A DNA stretch of 18,984 bases from CAYMJV01 sp964390545 (GTDB lineage: Bacteria > Desulfobacterota > BSN033 > UBA1163), in NCBI GenBank assembly GCA_964390545.1, contig CAYMJV010000058.1, positions 1-18,984 of the forward strand. The letters run 5' to 3'. The stretch's first letter is position 1. Every line of letters starts with the position of its first letter. The notes below the pieces were generated by a model. It saw only the letters and a program-made list of their open reading frames with translations, had not been told where the DNA came from and ran no database searches. A program made the translations under genes and the position numbers. This document shows positions 15,782 through 18,984 of the stretch, piece after piece.

Positions 15782-16840
15782 ATGGCGTTGATTAACTTTG
15801 GTGGGACGGAAGAGAAAGTCATCACGCGTGAGGAATTTCCACTTTCAAAGGCACAAGAAGTTCTAAGAAAAGAAACCGTCGTCGTCCTGGGATATGGTGT
15901 CCAGGGACCTGGGCAGAGTCTCAATATGAGGGATAATGGAATCCGCGTCATCGTCGGTCAGCGACGAGATACCCCTTCGTGGGATAGAGCTTTAAAGGAT
16001 GGCTGGGTGCCTGGCCTGACACTATTCCCCCTGGAGGAAGCGGCCGCAAAAGGAACGGTGATTGAATATCTGCTTTCAGACGCAGGTCAAAAGGCATTTT
16101 GGCCAACGCTCAAGCCTCTTCTCACCGAAGGCAAAACCCTCTTCTTTTCACACGGCTTTGCGATCACATACGGAGATTTAACGGGCGTTATTCCTCCGAA
16201 GAATATTGACGTCGTGATGGTAGCTCCGAAAGGGTCTGGGCTTTCCGTTCGACGGAATTTTCTTGAAGGCAGCGGAATCAATAGTAGTTTTGCGATCTTT
16301 CAGAATTACACGAGAAAGGCTGAAGAAAAAACGTTCGCCCTCGGTGTGGCGATGGGGTCAGGTTATCTCTTTGAAACAACCTTCGAAAAAGAAGTCTTTA
16401 GCGATTTGACCGGAGAGCGGGGTGTTTTGATGGGGGCGATTGCGGGGATTATGGAGGCCCAGTATAATGAACTTCGCAAGCGCGGCCATAGTCCGAGTGA
16501 GGCGTTTAACGAGACGGTTGAAGAGTTTACGCAGAGTTTGATTAAACTTGCAGCCGAAAAAGGGATGGACTGGTTGTATGCGAACTGCAGCACTACAGCT
16601 CAGCGGGGTGCCTTGGATTGGAAAGGAAAATTCAGGGATGCTGTGGCTCCTCTGTTTTCCGATCTGTACGAACGCGTGGCCAATGGAACCGAGGCCAAAA
16701 TCGTGCTTGAAAAAAATAGTCAGCCGGACTATCGAGAAAAATTGAACGCTGAACTCGCTGAGATGAGAAACTCTGAAATGTGGCAGGCAGGGGCGAAAGT
16801 GCGAGAGTTGCGCCCAGAAAACTGGAAAAAAAAGGCGTAA
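15782..16840 (+). CDS. ilvC: Ketol-acid reductoisomerase, Ilv5-like type
   Basis: A 352-residue NADP-dependent enzyme of valine, leucine and isoleucine synthesis that isomerises and reduces acetolactate and acetohydroxybutyrate. The Rossmann motif is GYGVQGPGQSLNMRDNG (from 37), and R61/R62 probably contact the NADPH 2'-phosphate. The metal-binding helices carry D208 and E212 (SDLTGERGVLMG) plus E244/E248 (NETVEEFTQS), and CSTTAQRGALDW begins at 269. Whole stretches (GINSS, SDLxGERG, GHSPSEAFNETVEE, NSQPDYREKL, RxLRPEN) agree with yeast Ilv5 as I remember it better than with the usual short bacterial enzyme, so this is the fungal/Bacteroidetes-like branch. A perfect AAGGAGGT (15768-15775) precedes the ATG by 6 nt. 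The gene is alone, without ilvB/ilvN, and ends 12 bp from the convergent FAA gene. Confidence 0.96.
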   Translation: MALINFGGTEEKVITREEFPLSKAQEVLRKETVVVLGYGVQGPGQSLNMRDNGIRVIVGQRRDTPSWDRALKDGWVPGLTLFPLEEAAAKGTVIEYLLSDAGQKAFWPTLKPLLTEGKTLFFSHGFAITYGDLTGVIPPKNIDVVMVAPKGSGLSVRRNFLEGSGINSSFAIFQNYTRKAEEKTFALGVAMGSGYLFETTFEKEVFSDLTGERGVLMGAIAGIMEAQYNELRKRGHSPSEAFNETVEEFTQSLIKLAAEKGMDWLYANCSTTAQRGALDWKGKFRDAVAPLFSDLYERVANGTEAKIVLEKNSQPDYREKLNAELAEMRNSEMWQAGAKVRELRPENWKKKA

Positions 16841-16852
16841 GCAATCATTGTT

Positions 16853-17605
16853 CTAAGTCACGGTATTGCTCAACGTCCCGATTCCCTCAATCACAATGTC
16901 GATTTTATCACGGATCACCATCGGACCTATTCCCGAGGGTGTGCCTGTAGCAATGACATCCCCTGGCAGAAGGGTCATCACTCGAGAAATAAAACTCACC
17001 AGTTGATGGGGTCCGAAGATGAGATTCTTCGTGTTGGAATGCTGCTTTCTCTCCCCGTTGAGATAGGAGGAAATCTCTAAACGGTGAGGATCGATATCCG
17101 TTACAATCCAGGGGCCAATCGGAGCAAAGGTGTCAAAACTCTTTGAGATCGTCCACTGGCCCTCTTTGGGCTGAAGGTCCCTAGCCGTCACATCATTGAG
17201 ACAGGAATATCCCAAGATATATTCAGCCGCTTTCTCCTCCGGCACTGCCTTTGCTTTCTTTCGAATCACCACAGCCAATTCGGCTTCGTAGTCTACTCGT
17301 TTCGACATCTTGGGATAAACGATCGGCTCTCCCGGGCCAATCACAGAAGTCGATGGCTTAAGAAAGAGAAGAGGTTCTTTCGGAAGCTCCATCTTCACCT
17401 CTGCAGCGTGATCTCTATAATTTAAACCCAGGGCGACGATCTTTGAGGGAAGGCAGGGAGAAAGGAGCTTGACCTCCTCTATCTTCTTTGCTCTTGACGA
17501 AAGATGGAAGTGCTCAAAAGGGTCTCCCTCCATCTCGCGAACCGTCTTCTCCTCGATCACTCCCCACTTAATGTCTACACCTTCTTGGTATCGAACGATT
17601 TTCAT
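16853..17605 (-). CDS. Fumarylacetoacetate hydrolase (FAH) family enzyme
   Basis: A 250-residue protein with a single FAA-hydrolase domain. The metal-binding residues are visible: E107 and E109 in DYEAEL and D138 in LNDVTARD. Also present are the active-site region NYRDHAAE (H66), lysine K155 in SKSFDTFAPIGPW and the terminal GTPSGIG loop (221-227). Family members act as acylpyruvate hydrolases, oxaloacetate decarboxylases/tautomerases or 2-hydroxyheptadienedioate isomerases (HpcE-like). The precise substrate cannot be told. The start is ATG 17605, preceded by GGAGGG; an open frame running on to 17731 crosses a REP-pair element and is an artefact. It lies 159 bp downstream of dapB on the same strand, so co-transcription is possible but interrupted by the repeat. 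Confidence 0.93.
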   Translation of the reverse strand: MKIVRYQEGVDIKWGVIEEKTVREMEGDPFEHFHLSSRAKKIEEVKLLSPCLPSKIVALGLNYRDHAAEVKMELPKEPLLFLKPSTSVIGPGEPIVYPKMSKRVDYEAELAVVIRKKAKAVPEEKAAEYILGYSCLNDVTARDLQPKEGQWTISKSFDTFAPIGPWIVTDIDPHRLEISSYLNGERKQHSNTKNLIFGPHQLVSFISRVMTLLPGDVIATGTPSGIGPMVIRDKIDIVIEGIGTLSNTVT

Positions 17606-17657
17606 TCTCCCTCCTGAAATATCTTTACATAATTGCGCTTTTGTCTTGCAACGATTT

Positions 17658-17737
17658 TGTAGGGCGTGATCCCCGATCACGCCTCCAATGGGTCGATGGG
17701 CTAACCACAACGGTGCGTTCGGGGAACGCACCCTACA
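17658..17737. repeat. REP-pair (BIME-like) element, copy 2
   Basis: This 80-bp element has the same plan as copy 1 at 3473-3533. GTAG (17659-17662) abuts hairpin 17663-17683, with stem GGCGTGATC/GATCACGCC and loop CCC. After a 28-bp spacer comes hairpin 17712-17732, with stem GGTGCGTTC/GAACGCACC and loop GGG, followed directly by CTAC (17733-17736). Both stems are perfect 9-bp helices. None of the stem sequences matches those of copy 1 beyond the closing GG/CC. It lies between dapB and the FAA gene, both on the minus strand. Confidence 0.85.
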
Positions 17738-17764
17738 GTTATTCTTAAATGGGCGTTGGACGGA

Positions 17765-18574
17765 TTATTGTTTCTTTAATCCCAGCACATCCTGCATATC
17801 GTAAAGACCGTTGGGTTGGTTCACCACCCAGAGGGCAGCCCGGATGGCTCCTCGAGCAAAGTTGTCCCGGCTATGGGCCCGATGGGTGATCTCCAGTCGT
17901 TCACCGATGCCCCCGAAGAGGACGGTGTGTTCGCCCACAATATCTCCTGCCCGGATCACCTGCATCCCGATCTCGTCCTTTGTCCGTTCTCCCACCATCC
18001 CCTTCCTCCCATAAACTCCCACCTTTCCGAAATCCCTTCCGATGGAAGAAGAGATCAACTCTCCCAATTTGACCGCTGTTCCGCTGGGAGAATCTTTTTT
18101 CAGGCGATGGTGGGCCTCAAGAATTTCTATGTCATACTCTGGTCCTAAAACCTTGGCCACTTCCTGAACAATGCGGAACATAACGTTTACCCCTACGCTC
18201 ATATTTGGGGCAAGGACACAACGAACATTTTTTGAGAGCTCCTTAACCTTATTCATCTGCTCTGAGTTCAATCCAGTCGTGCCAATGACGATGGCCAGAC
18301 CTGCCTCCTTAGCGAACCCTAAGCTTTCGAGGGAGGCCTGAGGACTGCTAAAGTTAATAATAACATCCCCTCCCCCCTTCTTTAAAGAGCTTTCCAAGAT
18401 CACACCCATCTTTCCCAAACCAATCACCTCTCCAATATCCTTTCCGACAGATGGATGATCCGATCTCTCGATGGCCCGAAAGAGTTTCACCGAAGGGGTT
18501 TCATTAATGATCTGGATAATCCTTGCCCCCATCTTACCGGCTGCTCCAACGACAATCGCTCCCACATCTTTCAT
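17765..18574 (-). CDS. dapB: 4-hydroxy-tetrahydrodipicolinate reductase
   Basis: A 269-residue NAD(P)H-dependent reductase of the diaminopimelate/lysine pathway, supplying both lysine and a cross-linking residue of peptidoglycan. It shows the N-terminal Rossmann motif GAAGKMG (10-16), FSSP (75-78), the GTTG loop (98-101) and APNMSVG (122-128). The catalytic segment EAHHRLKKDSPSGTA has H155 and K159 equivalent to E. coli H159 and K163. Length is typical. The start is ATG 18574, since GGAGG (18582-18586) sits 7 nt upstream; an in-frame start at 18604 would run through that ribosome site. No dapA or other lysine gene is in view. A promoter is predicted upstream. Confidence 0.97.
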   Translation of the reverse strand: MKDVGAIVVGAAGKMGARIIQIINETPSVKLFRAIERSDHPSVGKDIGEVIGLGKMGVILESSLKKGGGDVIINFSSPQASLESLGFAKEAGLAIVIGTTGLNSEQMNKVKELSKNVRCVLAPNMSVGVNVMFRIVQEVAKVLGPEYDIEILEAHHRLKKDSPSGTAVKLGELISSSIGRDFGKVGVYGRKGMVGERTKDEIGMQVIRAGDIVGEHTVLFGGIGERLEITHRAHSRDNFARGAIRAALWVVNQPNGLYDMQDVLGLKKQ

Positions 18575-18658
18575 TCGTAGGCCTCCTCCCCCATCTCGGC
18601 GCAAAAGGAACCTTCGCCTAAAGAAATATCAGTAAATCTCCCGTACGTTCCACACTGA

Positions 18659-18687
18659 AAACTAAAGGAATCCGTTCTGTTTGTCAA
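18659..18687 (-). promoter_or_regulatory. Candidate dapB promoter
   Basis: On the minus strand a perfect TTGACA (18687-18682) is followed after 17 bp by TAGTTT (18664-18659), a weak -10. The leader to ATG 18574 would be about 80 nt. Confidence 0.4.
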
Positions 18688-18744
18688 GTTTGAAAGCGAT
18701 CAGGATTCTTGCCGATCGATCAGATGGAGTCCGCCCTCTTTTGC

Positions 18745-18774
18745 TTGAGGAACGGACAGATCGTCTGCTATAAT
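18745..18774 (+). promoter_or_regulatory. Extended -10 promoter of the downstream gene
   Basis: A consensus TATAAT (18769-18774) is preceded by TGC, making an extended -10. TTGAGG (18745-18750) stands 18 bp upstream as a partial -35. Transcription would start near 18780, just before the AGGAGG at 18792. Confidence 0.6.
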
Positions 18775-18791
18775 TTCAAGCAGGAAACGCT

Positions 18792-18797
18792 AGGAGG
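18792..18797 (+). promoter_or_regulatory. Strong Shine-Dalgarno pointing at an in-frame ATT codon
   Basis: AGGAGG stands 6 nt before ATT at 18804-18806 and 27 nt before the first conventional start in that frame (GTG at 18825). No ATG, GTG or TTG lies at normal spacing in that frame. This site leaves the start of the following gene open. Confidence 0.5.
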
Positions 18798-18824
18798 TTA
18801 CCTATTTCAGCGCGTGAAGGCAAG

Positions 18825-18984
18825 GTGAATGTTCTTGTGGCTCGGTGGCTCGAGGAAGGCTACCGGCGCCAAATCGCTGCCGTGGATCCGCGAATCCGGG
18901 TGTTTTATGCGGCAGAGCAGATTGCTGCTGAGACAAAGAGACCCCGCGGGCCCATCGATCAGGCTCCCGATGAGGGGGCGGATG
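18825..18984 (+). CDS. Probable D-2-hydroxyacid dehydrogenase (3' truncated by window)
   Basis: Only the first 53 codons are in the window. The translation begins VNVLVARWLEEGYRRQIAAV and continues DPRIRVFYAAEQIAAETKRP. This resembles the N-terminal substrate-binding domain of NAD-dependent D-isomer-specific 2-hydroxyacid dehydrogenases, but the Rossmann GxGxxG motif and catalytic residues lie outside, so the family call is tentative. GTG at 18825 is the only conventional start in frame, with a poor AAGG 4 nt before it. A stop at 18771 limits any extension, and an ATT at 18804 has the far better ribosome site. Base composition is more GC-rich than its neighbours. It is divergent from dapB and driven by the promoter at 18745-18774. 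Confidence 0.5.
   Translation, partial: MNVLVARWLEEGYRRQIAAVDPRIRVFYAAEQIAAETKRPRGPIDQAPDEGAD

Noticed and set aside
17606..17731. 42-residue N-terminal extension of the FAA-family enzyme
   Set aside because: It translates across the REP-pair element, and a good GGAGGG ribosome site precedes the ATG at 17605.
3473..17737. The paired-hairpin repeats as a CRISPR array or transposon ends
   Set aside because: There is no regular spacer series or cas gene, and the two GTAG elements are 14 kb apart with housekeeping genes between them and differing stems, so they do not bound one transposon.
18828..18984. ATG-started frame (MFLWLGGSRK...) at the right edge
   Set aside because: It overlaps the GTG/ATT frame, which has the dehydrogenase-like N-terminus; this one has low-complexity, Arg-rich content typical of a shifted frame.

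Overview
The window looks like chromosomal DNA from an environmental Gram-negative bacterium of the Desulfobacterota ('Deltaproteobacteria') type. This is inferred from four things: a DUF748/AsmA-like envelope protein, a periplasmic alpha-2-macroglobulin/PBP1C pair, C5-pathway heme synthesis (hemL), and several short palindromic repeats, including a roughly 140-bp element that I recall from deltaproteobacterial genomes. No phylogenetic test was possible. Twelve protein-coding genes are supported, two of them cut by the window edges. I see no rRNA, tRNA, transposase or CRISPR array.

Layout. Bases 3-2735 (+) are the C-terminal part of a very large DUF748 protein with an OmpA-like tail. A minus-strand block follows. 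Read in its own direction from about 12,100 down to 2,771, it holds a good sigma70-like promoter, a 1,897-residue alpha-2-macroglobulin with an intact CxEQ thioester, pbpC (4-nt overlap), a histidine phosphatase (TTG start, strong Shine-Dalgarno) and a HAD phosphatase. A REP-pair element lies between the last two. The intergenic region 12,031-12,487 carries a long palindromic repeat. Beyond it, on the plus strand, are a secreted papain-like (AvrRpt2/C70-type) cysteine protease and a small lipoprotein. The lipoprotein has a dyad-rich upstream region and a clear terminator.

The right third is housekeeping metabolism: hemL (-), a divergent ilvC (+) of the kind that resembles fungal Ilv5, an FAA-hydrolase family enzyme (-) and dapB (-). 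A second REP-pair element sits between dapB and the FAA gene. Divergent from dapB, the 5' end of a probable D-2-hydroxyacid dehydrogenase begins and runs off the window.

The strongest unexplained signal is in the repeats, not the genes. Two BIME-like elements (3473-3533 and 17658-17737) have the same geometry: GTAG head, 9-bp stem with 3-nt loop, spacer, 9-bp stem with 3-nt loop, inverted CTAC head. Their stem sequences are unrelated. A third element (14115-14183) is two inverted 27-nt halves, and the differences between them include two compensatory base-pair changes and GNRA-type loops. These suggest mobile or structural elements recognised by shape plus a short head sequence. I found no convincing new multi-gene system.
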